Source of the DNA: Halorubrum aquaticum | GTDB lineage: Archaea > Halobacteriota > Halobacteria > Halobacteriales > Haloferacaceae | Reading direction: 5' to 3' | NCBI RefSeq assembly: GCF_900113615.1 | Contig: NZ_FOPZ01000001.1 | Location: 1-64,000 of the forward strand | DNA: 64,000 nt | Part shown: one piece after another, positions 16,901 to 24,864 of the stretch | Layout: each line of letters begins with the position of its first letter | How positions within the stretch are numbered: the first letter of the stretch is position 1 | The notes under the pieces: model-generated | What the model was told of the DNA's origin: nothing | Database searches by the model: none | The model's input: the letters and a program-made list of their open reading frames with translations, nothing else | Made by a program: the position numbers and the translations under genes

Positions 16901-18694
16901 CTCGGCGAGGCGGAGGGCGCGCTCTCGCGCGGCTTCGAGGCGGTCGAGTCGGCGTACGTCGACACGTGGCGCGACTGGCTCGACGGTCGGGAGTACCCGG
17001 ACGCCGTGAGTTCCGACCCCGACCTCGAGGCACAGTACCTGTTCGCGCTGATGACGCTCGCCGCCGTCGAGGACAAGCGTCACGACGGGGCGGGGATCGC
17101 CAGCCCCTCGGTCCCGTGGGGCGAGACGGAGTTCGCCGAGGAGGACCGCGGGTACGGCTACAACTTCGTCTGGTCGCGCGACCTCTATCAGGTGTTCACC
17201 GCGCTGATCGAGGTCGGCGAGGTGGAGCGCGGCGCGGACGCGCTCGCGTACCTCTACAACACCCAACAGGACGACTCCGGCTTCCTCCCGCAGAACACCT
17301 ACATCGACGGCCGGACTCGCTGGGGCGGCGAGCAGATGGACAACATCGCGTTCCCCTCGGTGATGGCGTGGCAGCTGTACGAACACGGGGTGACGCTCTC
17401 GGACGCCGAGTACGACTACGACCAGGTGCGCCGGTCGGTCGGCTACGTGGCGACGAACGGCCCCCAGACCGCCCAGGAGCGCTGGGAGGAGGAGGCGGGC
17501 TACTCGCCCTCGAGCATCGCCGCCGAGATCGCGGGGCTGACGTGTGCGGCCGCGCTCGCGCTCGCGGAGGCCGACCGGCTCGAGGCCGACGGCGGCGACG
17601 CGTCCGGTGCGGTCGACGCGCCGGACTCGGAAGACGACGCGCCGGACCCGGAAGACGACGCGCCGGACCCGGAAGACGACGCGCCGGACCCGGAGTCCCT
17701 CCGCGCCGACGCGCTCGCGTGGCTCGCGCTCGCCGACGACTGGGCCGACCGCGTCGAGGAGTGGTGTGCGACCGACGCCGGCACGGACCGCCACGACGAG
17801 ACGCCCTACTACATCCGGATAACCGCCGACGGCGACCCGAACGCCGGCCGACCGCGGACGATCGCCAACGACGGACCGACCTACGACGAGCGCGAGATCG
17901 TCGACGGCGGCTTCCTCGAGCTCGTCCGGCTCGGCGTGAAGCCCGCCGACGACCCGGTCGTCCGCAACTCGGTCGCCGTCGTCGACGACTCCATCCGGGT
18001 CGACACCCCGCACGGCCCCGCCTGGTACCGCTACATCGGCGACGCCTACGGCGAGCTCGGCTACGGCGACCCCGGCGGCCCGTGGGCGGGCACCGGCGAC
18101 GGGAAGGGACGCCTCTGGCCCATCTTCACCGGCGAGCGCGGCGAGTACGAGCTCCGAGCCCGTGCCGACGGCTCGGACGCCTTCGGCGGCACCGACGAGG
18201 ACGCGTTGGAGCCGGCCTCGCTGCTCGAGACGATGGCCGGGTTCGGCAACGAGGGCCGGATGCTCCCCGAGCAGGTGTGGGACCGCGAGCACCCGACCGA
18301 CTACGGCTGGGAGTTCGGCGAGGGGACCGGGGGGGCGACGCCGCTGGCCTGGTCGATGGCGGGGTTCATCCGGCTGGCACACGGCGTCGACGCCGGCGAG
18401 CCCGTCGAGACGCCGACGGTCGTCCGCGACCGCTTCGTCGAGCGCGACCTGCCCGCGGGCCCGGAGCTGACGGCGACCGCCGAATTCGAGGACGACGGAG
18501 TCGTCGTCTCCGGCGAGACGACCGGCGAGCGGGTCGCAGTCTTCACCGCCGACGGCTCGGCGATCGCGACGCCGACCGACGGCGAGTTCGAGGTCCGCCT
18601 CGCGGACGACGACGCCCGGACCGTCGTGGTCGCCGCCGCCAGCGACGGCGACTTCGAGGCCGCGGGCACGGCCGTCGAGCGGATACGGTTGTAG
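13931..18694 (+). CDS. Double-module GH15 glucoamylase-like protein (1587 aa)
   Basis: A giant predicted glucan 1,4-alpha-glucosidase built from two GH15 units. Unit 1 (~1-710) has a beta-rich N-terminal region, then an (alpha/alpha)6 domain with GGYGYTWFRDE, candidate acid E471 (NCWENAIG) and base E685 (LLAEQVFD). Unit 2 (~735-1500) repeats this: a glucodextranase-N-like beta domain (RKFGVGTPADHAEDDP), GYNFVWSRDLYQVF, acid candidate E1186 (RWEEEAGYSPS) and base E1447 (LPEQVWD). A ~90-residue beta domain ends the protein. Acid/base assignment is by analogy with Aspergillus E179/E400. There is no signal peptide. Unit 2 contains a DDAPDPE tandem repeat. Confidence 0.88.
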   Translation: MRLRTAITEHKRRRGERYSTERPTTVGAFTGDGGRLVHVGPDGDAHDCSYALSGVGGTDRVRIGIAGSGGVRWLADLETTRQHYDGDTPLVETEYDAGRYTVHQFDLVVGDAHLTHVVLRGSPPANADLVASCAFAPDMVEGRVGNLVHEGSGPEGGDVIEVFHRREHDFLTASTGLSAAHGQRQETIPQLLGEDDGRTPHRGEIDEREDTSLTPDVVVRAPFERDGRTERVTLVSRPVLDENGPGSGESGDGTRLAEEADRADRLEAVSRIATAHADTDSVREAAEARAPGVPDSVPRASTVASDLRALDLLESASGGRIAGPEFDHFYATSGGYGYTWFRDEAEASSALLAASEELDLDAREDLLASAAFLCRTQDADGSWPHRVWADSGKVAPGWANARIESGDGASPNDQLDQPASVVAFLAELRRTTDVPEPLRSRIDEAIGDAVAFLRETTREDGLPRRCQNCWENAIGRFTHTGAAYLGAFASVARAPLDADLRAAAASAADDAAAGLQSRWIPELERFPQRASDGDGDERADASTFALADALAEYVALAEERPNVAGGDATEADPSLDPIPDAVDLDAFVSQVSTHVRTSIDSLGRETEHVEGLVRFVGDDWRTAEQGGAKVWSIATLWGAVAAGTVGGILESRGDEPEPLFSAARRLYSLCESDGPFANGSGLLAEQVFDDGDLDSATPIAWAHALRLDATATLARHGTLPVPHDRPSGPEAPRWTTGRKFGVGTPADHAEDDPVPVWFTLTEGALTEARFPRIDVMNLRTFDFLIADPETGHTVRTFDETGHVTTTETITRSTEPSAEDALAYRQTIRESGDGHGHSWTLSVEYAVDTAGDAILADVEFEGARAYDVYALADTTLANVGTDDRGSRVGDGPFHLLAHSDRGNRPPGKLVDDDGDPFDVAAALTAGGGFDWASALAAGDDALESLFGSGDRGEASETASGNVVLAGLLGSGTTVSDTVALGFAEQGDTAAALGEAEGALSRGFEAVESAYVDTWRDWLDGREYPDAVSSDPDLEAQYLFALMTLAAVEDKRHDGAGIASPSVPWGETEFAEEDRGYGYNFVWSRDLYQVFTALIEVGEVERGADALAYLYNTQQDDSGFLPQNTYIDGRTRWGGEQMDNIAFPSVMAWQLYEHGVTLSDAEYDYDQVRRSVGYVATNGPQTAQERWEEEAGYSPSSIAAEIAGLTCAAALALAEADRLEADGGDASGAVDAPDSEDDAPDPEDDAPDPEDDAPDPESLRADALAWLALADDWADRVEEWCATDAGTDRHDETPYYIRITADGDPNAGRPRTIANDGPTYDEREIVDGGFLELVRLGVKPADDPVVRNSVAVVDDSIRVDTPHGPAWYRYIGDAYGELGYGDPGGPWAGTGDGKGRLWPIFTGERGEYELRARADGSDAFGGTDEDALEPASLLETMAGFGNEGRMLPEQVWDREHPTDYGWEFGEGTGGATPLAWSMAGFIRLAHGVDAGEPVETPTVVRDRFVERDLPAGPELTATAEFEDDGVVVSGETTGERVAVFTADGSAIATPTDGEFEVRLADDDARTVVVAAASDGDFEAAGTAVERIRL
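17612..17695 (+). repeat. Four 21-bp in-frame repeats inside the glucoamylase gene
   Basis: Four consecutive 21-bp units, the first diverged, encode a heptad of the type DDAPDPE. They fall in a proline/aspartate-rich insertion (from residue ~1228) between the candidate acid and base of GH15 unit 2, so the insert must loop out of the barrel. The last three units are nearly identical, a sign of recent slippage expansion. Confidence 0.85.
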
Positions 18695-18698
18695 GCGG

Positions 18699-19148
18699 CT
18701 AGCCGAGCGCGACCACGTCGACCTCGTGGGTCCGTTCGCCCACCGTGTCGCCGTCGGCGATGGCGATCTCCACCGTCCCACCGACCGCCTCGCGGACGGC
18801 CTCCCGCCACTCGGCGACCGCCTCGGCGTGTCGCTCGCGGCGGGTCTCCACGTCGGCGTCGGGGAACTCTGCCGCGGTCTCGTCGACCTCTGGATACGGG
18901 GGAACCGTCTCGAGGAACGCGGCCGCATCGACGTGGATCGCTCCGTCGGATCCGTCCATCGAGGCGTCGTCGACCCGGTGGATCCGCGCGCGCATCCGAC
19001 CGGAGTACGGCGGCGTCACCCGCAGGACGACCCGCTTTTCGGTCCGCAGCGTCGCCTCGAGGGCGTTCGCCACGTCCTCGCGATGGACCGCGATCGACCG
19101 GATCCGGGTCGGGTCGGTTCCCTCTCCGGAACGGTCGGGATCAGTCAT
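18699..19148 (-). CDS. Conserved haloarchaeal protein co-encoded with MutS-like ATPase
   Basis: A 149-residue acidic protein with an N-terminal alpha/beta region (IAVHREDVANALEATLRTEKRVVLRVTPPYSGRMR), a helix rich in Glu/Arg/Ala (ETRRERHAEAVAEWREAVREA) and a final strand HEVDVVALG. I do not recognise a characterised family. Its start overlaps the end of the upstream MutS-like gene by eight bases, so the two are translationally coupled and probably work together. It converges on the GH15 gene. Confidence 0.75.
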   Translation of the reverse strand: MTDPDRSGEGTDPTRIRSIAVHREDVANALEATLRTEKRVVLRVTPPYSGRMRARIHRVDDASMDGSDGAIHVDAAAFLETVPPYPEVDETAAEFPDADVETRRERHAEAVAEWREAVREAVGGTVEIAIADGDTVGERTHEVDVVALG

Positions 19149-20937
19149 CCGCCGATCGGTCGTCCTCCGGCGTCCAGCGCGCGTCCGAGAGGGTCCGCTG
19201 GACGGCCTCCTCGCCGACCGCGGCCGCGAGGTGTTCGAACCCGCCGCGGACCGACCGGTCGGTCGCGTTCGCGACGAGCCGCGAGACGATGAACTCCGGG
19301 GTCGACTTCCCGACCGTGCCGAACCGCGGCTGGTAGTCCACGCGCAACTCGAGGTCGTTCGTGAGTCCCTCCGCGAAGATCCCGTCGATCCGGGCCGTCT
19401 CGGGCAGCGGGCTGAGGTCCTCCGCCAGGTGGGTGACGTAGACGCCGAGCGCGCCGCGGTCGACGGTGAGGTCGACGAGGCCGTTGAGGAGGTCCGCGGC
19501 CCGCCCCGGCTCCGTGATCGCCTCGAACTCGTCGACGAGCATCAGGGTCCGCCCCTCCTCGACGAGCGGCGGGACGACGGAGCGCAGCGTCGACTCCAAC
19601 ACCCCGGCGTTGAACGAGGCGTGCCGGCGGTGGAAGACGATCCGGTCGAACGACCCGACCTCCGCCTCCTCGGCCGGCACCGGGAGCCCCATCGACGCCA
19701 GCAGCGTCACCGCACACAGCGTCTCCAGAAGCGTCGTCTTCCCGCCGGAGTTCGCCCCGGTGAGGACGCTCACCCGGTCGCCCGTCGGCGGCGACTCGGC
19801 GTTCGAGACGCCCGCGTCGCCGGCGAGCGAGTGGGTCCCGACCGCGTACGACACCGGCTGGACGGGGTCGTCGACGAAGGGGCTCCGGGCGTTCCGGACC
19901 GCGAGGCCGTCCTCGACGAGTCGCGGACGGACGAGGTCGTACTCTGCGGCGAACCGGCCGAGCGAGAGGTCGACCGCGACGTCGGAGACGACCTCCACGG
20001 CCCGGTCGACGTCGCCGCCGGCGTCGCCGATACGGTCGCGGAGGTCGGCCGCGACGGTCGCCTCCCGGTCGTCGACCGCGGCCGAAAGCTCGTCGACGAG
20101 CCCCCGGAGGGTGGCCGAGACGAAGTCGGCCGCGTCGAGCGCGTCGTCGGGGGCCGCCGCCCGGACCGTCGCCGGGTCGACGCCCGTCTCCGTCGCGACG
20201 TGGTCGACGGTCGCGGCCTCCAGCGCCTCGAAGTCGCGAAGGGAGCCGTCCCGAACCGTCTCGAGCACGTCGAACGCCGAGTCCGCGAGTTCCTCGGCCG
20301 CCGCGAGCCGCTCGCGGAGCCGGTCGAGCTCGTCGTCCGCGCCGGGTGCCACCTCGACGTCGTCGTCGCCGAGGGAGCCGCGCACGTTCCCGAGCGCGTC
20401 CGCGGCCTCCCGGAGCGCGTCGTCGTCGAGGCCGGAGAGCGCATCGAAGGTTCCGCCGGTCAGCCCGACCTCCCGGAGCGCGATCGCGGTCTCGACGGCC
20501 GCCCGGTCGGTGCCGCCGGCCTCGTCGTAGGCGGTGAACGCGCCGACCACGCGCTCGCGGGCGTCGTCGTCGAGACTGCGCCAGGCGTCGCGGGCGGCCA
20601 CGACCTCCTCGAGCCGAGCCTCGATCGCGTCCCGGTCGAGCGAGGGCGTGAGGACGCGGATCCGGTCGGCGGCGTGTTCGGTGAGCGCGTACCCCGCCGC
20701 GAGCGTCAGGAGGTCGTCGTACACCTCGCGCGTGTCGCCGGTCGCGAGGACGCCCATCCCGGCCTCCCCGTTCGCCCGGCGGAGGATCCGCGTCGCGCGC
20801 CCGCGGTGGAGCCCGGCGTCGACGAGCGCCCGAACGTCGGCCGACTCGATCGCCTCGACGGCCCGCTCGACCCCGAGCTCGGCGGTCAGCAGCTCGCTCG
20901 TCTTCGGGCCGATCCCCCAGTAGTCCTCGAGTCGCAT
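19141..20937 (-). CDS. MutS-family DNA-binding ATPase with N-terminal HhH region
   Basis: A 598-residue MutS-related protein. It opens with a helix-hairpin-helix-like segment (YWGIGPKTSELLTAELG), has a long alpha-helical core (~200-350) for the lever/clamp region, and a C-terminal ABC-type ATPase: Walker A TGANSGGKTTLLE with K400, Walker B TLMLVDEF, and a conserved H in YVTHLAEDL. It lacks the mismatch-recognition domain I of MutS1, so it resembles the haloarchaeal MutS5-like group whose role is unsettled. It is coupled to the downstream 149-residue protein. Confidence 0.85.
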   Translation of the reverse strand: MRLEDYWGIGPKTSELLTAELGVERAVEAIESADVRALVDAGLHRGRATRILRRANGEAGMGVLATGDTREVYDDLLTLAAGYALTEHAADRIRVLTPSLDRDAIEARLEEVVAARDAWRSLDDDARERVVGAFTAYDEAGGTDRAAVETAIALREVGLTGGTFDALSGLDDDALREAADALGNVRGSLGDDDVEVAPGADDELDRLRERLAAAEELADSAFDVLETVRDGSLRDFEALEAATVDHVATETGVDPATVRAAAPDDALDAADFVSATLRGLVDELSAAVDDREATVAADLRDRIGDAGGDVDRAVEVVSDVAVDLSLGRFAAEYDLVRPRLVEDGLAVRNARSPFVDDPVQPVSYAVGTHSLAGDAGVSNAESPPTGDRVSVLTGANSGGKTTLLETLCAVTLLASMGLPVPAEEAEVGSFDRIVFHRRHASFNAGVLESTLRSVVPPLVEEGRTLMLVDEFEAITEPGRAADLLNGLVDLTVDRGALGVYVTHLAEDLSPLPETARIDGIFAEGLTNDLELRVDYQPRFGTVGKSTPEFIVSRLVANATDRSVRGGFEHLAAAVGEEAVQRTLSDARWTPEDDRSADD

Positions 20938-21078
20938 GGGTGGACGTCTCGGCGGGGCCGCTTGGTGTTTTCGTCCGTCCGGTTCGATCGCGACGACGCC
21001 GTCCGAGTCGCGCTCCGTTCCATTCCGGTCGACGAGCCGTGACGCCCGGGATTTTCACGTCTGATACTCCGACGCTCG

Positions 21079-21086
21079 CTTTTATC
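21079..21086 (+). promoter_or_regulatory. TATA-like element of the htrII-sopII operon
   Basis: CTTTTATC centred ~33 nt before the ATG of the transducer gene places initiation a few bases upstream of the start codon. It is the only evident promoter for both genes, since the rhodopsin gene follows with a one-base gap. Confidence 0.5.
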
Positions 21087-21115
21087 CGTGGAAAATCCCT
21101 TCGTATCCACTATCG

Positions 21116-22861
21116 ATGGGATTCGAACCGCTATCTCGACTCCGAGCCAGTTACGGCGTGAAGCTCGCGTCGTCGCTGGTCGGGGTGATGGGTGTCTCGG
21201 TCGCGTACGGGGTCGTCGTTTACGCTCGTACGGGGGATCTCGGTCCCGCGGGGGAGGAGGTCAGGTCCGGGCTGGTCGGCATGACGTTACTCGCCGTGAT
21301 AGGGATCGCGCTGATCGGGGTGACCGTGGGGTCGAACACGGTCGTCTCGCTGCGACAGCTCACCCGGAAGGCCGAGCGGATGGCCGACGGCGACCTCGAC
21401 GTCGCTCTCGACACGGGACGGAGCGACGAGATCGGTCGCCTCTTTTCGGCCTTCGACGAGATGCGCGGATCGCTCAAACGCGAGATCCGCGAGGCCGAGG
21501 AGGCGCGGGCGGACGCGGAGGCCGCTCGGCGCGAGGCCGACGAGCGGGCGGCGACGATCGAGCGCAAGGCGACCGCCTACGAGGAGGCGATGCGGGCGCT
21601 CGCCGACGGCGACCTCACCCGCCGGGTCGACCCCGACTGCGAGAGCGACCCGATCCGACGCGTCGGCACCGCGTTCAACGAGATGGCGGCGGAACTCGAG
21701 GGGACGGTCGCGTCGGTCGCGTCGGTCGCGGAGGACACCGCGACCGTCGCCGGGACCGTCGACGACCGGACCGAGAACCTGCGGTCGACGACCGGGACCG
21801 TCTCCGGCGCCGTCTCCGAGATCGCCGACGGGGCACGAACCCAGCGCGACGACCTCCGGGCGACGACCGACGAGGCCGAGTCGCTCGCCTCCTCGGCGGA
21901 GGAGGTGGCGGCGACGGTCACGGAAGTGGCCGAGACGGCCGAACACGCCGCGGCGGTCGGCGAGGAGGGACAGGAGGCGGCGGAGGCCGCCCTCGCGGAG
22001 ATGGACGCGGTCGAGGAGGTCACCTCGGAGACGACGGAGGACATCGAGGCGCTGGCCGAGGAGATCGAGGAGATCGGCGAGGTCGTCGACACGATCGCCG
22101 AGATCGCGGAACAGACCAACATGCTCGCGCTCAACGCCTCGATCGAGGCGGCGCGTTCGGACGCCGACGGCGCGGGCTTCGCGGTCGTCGCCGAGGAGGT
22201 CAAGAGCCTCGCCGAGCGGACCCAGGAGTCCGCCGCCGAGATCGAAGACCGGATCCACGCGGTTCAGGCGCGCGCGGAGGCGGGCGTCGACTCGATAGCG
22301 GAGACCGAAGACCGGATCGAGACCGGCGTCGAGACGGTCGAGACCTCGATCGACGCGCTCGAGCGCCTCGCGGAGGCCTCGGAGCGGACCGACGACAGTA
22401 TGACCGAGATCACCCGCGCGACGGAGTCGCAGGCGGACACGGTCGACACCGTCGTCGGCCACGTCGAGGACGTCGCCGCCATCAGCGCACAGACCGCGAG
22501 CGCGGCCGGCGACGTCACCGGCGCGGTCGACGAACAGGAACGGACCCTCGCCGCCGTCGAGAACGCCGCCGAGGCGCTCTCGAGCCGCGCAGGGCGGCTC
22601 CGAAGCACCGTCGGGAGCTTCGAGTACGACGTCGACGAGGCGGAGGAGATCGAGGGGGCGGAACTCGACCTCGACGGGGATCACGACGCGTCGACGGCGA
22701 CGCCGCCCCCCGACGATCCGGCCTCGCGAGGAACGACGGCCCCCGAGGGAGTGGCGACCTCCGACGGCGGTCGGGACCTTGACCCCGGCGATGGCTCGGA
22801 CCCTCGCGACGATGGATCCGCCTTCGACTTCGCCGACGACGGTCCGGAGGGGGTGAACTGA
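21116..22861 (+). CDS. htrII: Sensory rhodopsin II transducer (HtrII)
   Basis: A 581-residue transducer with two membrane helices (~17-36 and 51-72) joined by only ~14 residues, so there is no extracellular sensor domain, as in Natronomonas HtrII. Two HAMP domains follow (RMADGDLDVAL near 90; ALADGDLTRRV near 165). The cytoplasmic signalling hairpin is at ~325-375 (IAEIAEQTNMLALNASIEAA, FAVVAEEVKSLAERT). The C-terminus is a disordered acidic tail. It is predicted to pass the light signal from the adjacent rhodopsin to CheA/CheW for photophobic swimming. Genes are one base apart in the order htrII-sopII. Confidence 0.92.
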   Translation: MGFEPLSRLRASYGVKLASSLVGVMGVSVAYGVVVYARTGDLGPAGEEVRSGLVGMTLLAVIGIALIGVTVGSNTVVSLRQLTRKAERMADGDLDVALDTGRSDEIGRLFSAFDEMRGSLKREIREAEEARADAEAARREADERAATIERKATAYEEAMRALADGDLTRRVDPDCESDPIRRVGTAFNEMAAELEGTVASVASVAEDTATVAGTVDDRTENLRSTTGTVSGAVSEIADGARTQRDDLRATTDEAESLASSAEEVAATVTEVAETAEHAAAVGEEGQEAAEAALAEMDAVEEVTSETTEDIEALAEEIEEIGEVVDTIAEIAEQTNMLALNASIEAARSDADGAGFAVVAEEVKSLAERTQESAAEIEDRIHAVQARAEAGVDSIAETEDRIETGVETVETSIDALERLAEASERTDDSMTEITRATESQADTVDTVVGHVEDVAAISAQTASAAGDVTGAVDEQERTLAAVENAAEALSSRAGRLRSTVGSFEYDVDEAEEIEGAELDLDGDHDASTATPPPDDPASRGTTAPEGVATSDGGRDLDPGDGSDPRDDGSAFDFADDGPEGVN

Positions 22862-22862
22862 G

Positions 22863-23600
22863 ATGTTCGCGAACGTGACCGTCTGGGCGTGGATCGGCGC
22901 CATCGGGATGCTCGCCGGGACGGCTCCCTCGCTGTGGCTGTGGTACCGGCGGCCCTCGGAGGCGAGGTACTACGCGACGCTCGCCGGGGTCACGGGGATC
23001 GCCGCGGTCGCGTACACCGCGATGGGACTCGGCGTCGGCAACGTCGCCACGCCCGGCGGGACGCTACCGGCCGCGCGGTACGCGGACTGGCTGCTCACGA
23101 CGCCGCTTCTGATCGCGTATCTCGCGCTGCTCGTCAGGACCGACCGGCGAACCATCGCGACGCTGATCGCCGTCGACGTGGTCGTCATCGCGGGCGGCGT
23201 CGTCGCCGTCGCGACCACCGGAACCGTCTCGTGGGCGGCGTTCGCCGTCGCCTCGGTCGCGTACCTCGGGCTCGTGTACGGGCTGCTCGTGAAGCTTCCG
23301 CGATCGGCCGCGGCGCGGGCGGACCGGGTGCGCGCCGTCTTCTACACGCTCCGGAACATCACCGTCGTCCTCTGGACGCTGTACCCCGTCGTCTGGCTGC
23401 TCGCGCCGACCGGGTTCGGCCTGCTCACGCCCGCGACGGAGATGCTGGTGTTCGTCTATCTCGATTTCGTCTCGAAGGTCGGGTTCGCGATCGTCGCCGT
23501 CGCGGGGGCGGACGCGGTCGCGTACGTCGAGGGCGACGCGGCCCGCGAGATCGACGCCGAGACCGAGCGGTCTCGGACGGGCGGGGAAACGGCGGACTGA
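22863..23600 (+). CDS. sopII: Sensory rhodopsin II (phoborhodopsin)
   Basis: A 245-residue seven-helix retinal protein. By direct count it keeps the Natronomonas SRII numbering: R72-Y-A-D75-W (primary acceptor D75), Y174 in TLYPVVW, D201 and retinal lysine K205 in YLDFVSKVGF. The neighbouring transducer gene and the VYLDF-SKVGF helix G support SRII rather than a pump. It differs from Natronomonas SRII, as I recall that sequence, at T204 (Ser here) and D193 (Glu here). A short acidic C-terminal tail is present. It should trigger avoidance of blue-green light. Confidence 0.92.
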   Translation: MFANVTVWAWIGAIGMLAGTAPSLWLWYRRPSEARYYATLAGVTGIAAVAYTAMGLGVGNVATPGGTLPAARYADWLLTTPLLIAYLALLVRTDRRTIATLIAVDVVVIAGGVVAVATTGTVSWAAFAVASVAYLGLVYGLLVKLPRSAAARADRVRAVFYTLRNITVVLWTLYPVVWLLAPTGFGLLTPATEMLVFVYLDFVSKVGFAIVAVAGADAVAYVEGDAAREIDAETERSRTGGETAD

Positions 23601-23654
23601 GCGGTCGGCCTCGACGACCGTTCACCGCGACCGTCGCTCGGTCGCGACCGTCGA

Positions 23655-24803
23655 TCAGCGCGACTGTCGATAGATGAGGTTTCGCTGGATGTCGTTCGCG
23701 CCCTCGTAGATCACCGGGATCCGGGCGTCGCGGTAGACGCGGGCGATCCGGCGGTCGGTGAGGACCGAGCGCCCGCCGTGGAGCTTCATCCCCTTCTCGG
23801 CGCAGTCGACCGCGACCTCGGTGGACTTCGTCTTGGTGAGCGCGGCCCAGTAACCCGCGTCCTCGCCGTTCGCGACCTTCTCGCAGGCGCGCCAGTTGAG
23901 CGCGCGGGCCGACTCGAAGCCGATCCGCATGTCCGAGAGCGTGTGTTGGACCGCCTGGAACTCGTTGACCGTGCGGCCGAACGCGTTGCGGTCGTGGACG
24001 AACTCCTCCGCCTCCTCGATGGCGGCCGCCGCGAGCCCGAGCCCGTGCCCGCCGACGATCACCCGACCGTGGTTGAAGAAGTCCGCGAGCACGTAGAAGC
24101 CGCCGCCCTCGCTGCCGACGACGTTCTCCTCGGGGACGAAGCAGTCCTCGAGGACGATGTGTCCCTGCTTGGAGGCGCGCATTCCCATCTTCTCCGGGAT
24201 GTGTTCGGCCTCGTAGCCCTCCCGGTCGGTCTCGACGATGAACAGAGTGTAGTTGGAGTAGCGGTCGTCGCTCTCGCCCGTCTTCGCGTAGACGGTGAGC
24301 CAGTCGGCCTCGACCGCGTTGCCGACCCAGTACTTCTCGCCGGTGAGCTCGTAGCCCCCCTCGACTTTTTCGGCTTTCGTCGTCATTCCCGCGAGATCGG
24401 AGCCGGTCTCCGGCTCCGAGACTGCGAGCCCCGATATCTGGTCGTTCTCGGCGACCGGCCGGAGGTACGTCTCCTTCTGTTCGTCGGTCCCGTACTGCTC
24501 GAGCATCTCACAGCCGAAGCTGGCGAGCTGGAGGGTGAGGGCGATGCCGGCGTCGGCGCGGTAGAACTCCTCGGCGATCGCGAGCACCTGCGCGAGGTCG
24601 AACCCCTTCCCGCCGTACTCCTCGCCGATGTCCTGTGCGACCAGCCCGGCGTCCATCCCGGCCTCGAGGACCTCCCAGGGGTACTCGCCCGACTCGTAGT
24701 ACGCCTCGGCGTTCGGCGCGATGTGTTCGTCGGCGAAGGCCCGCGCCTCGCGTTTGACGTCTCTCGCTCGTTCCGGCACGACGCTCTCGTCGAGTAGGTC
24801 CAT
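23655..24803 (-). CDS. acd: Acyl-CoA dehydrogenase
   Basis: A 382-residue flavoprotein that oxidises acyl-CoA to trans-2-enoyl-CoA in fatty- or branched-acid degradation. Signatures are LAVSEPETGSDLAGM (FAD/substrate site), GRTVNEFQAVQH, and the C-terminal VIYEGANDIQRNLIYR with the catalytic base E367. The full length is typical. The ATG at 24803 matches the family start; the in-frame upstream sequence overlaps purA. Chain-length specificity cannot be read. It is followed upstream by purA on the same strand (61 bases). Confidence 0.93.
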   Translation of the reverse strand: MDLLDESVVPERARDVKREARAFADEHIAPNAEAYYESGEYPWEVLEAGMDAGLVAQDIGEEYGGKGFDLAQVLAIAEEFYRADAGIALTLQLASFGCEMLEQYGTDEQKETYLRPVAENDQISGLAVSEPETGSDLAGMTTKAEKVEGGYELTGEKYWVGNAVEADWLTVYAKTGESDDRYSNYTLFIVETDREGYEAEHIPEKMGMRASKQGHIVLEDCFVPEENVVGSEGGGFYVLADFFNHGRVIVGGHGLGLAAAAIEEAEEFVHDRNAFGRTVNEFQAVQHTLSDMRIGFESARALNWRACEKVANGEDAGYWAALTKTKSTEVAVDCAEKGMKLHGGRSVLTDRRIARVYRDARIPVIYEGANDIQRNLIYRQSR

Positions 24804-24864
24804 GTCCGCACTCCACCCTCCCGGGGCAAAACCTTCGTGGAACAACGAAGAACGCGGGGTACGT

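Noticed and set aside
17300-17360. Apparent loss of a catalytic acid in GH15 unit 2 (Asn in the EQMDN stretch)
   Set aside because: That stretch aligns with the substrate-binding QNDGPAL region of fungal glucoamylase, not the general acid. The acid candidates are in RWEEEAGYS (E1186) and CWENAIG (E471).
15881-18928. Very long open frames antisense to, and out of phase within, the glucoamylase gene
   Set aside because: They have Arg/Gly/Pro-rich translations typical of GC-rich shadow frames and show no domains.
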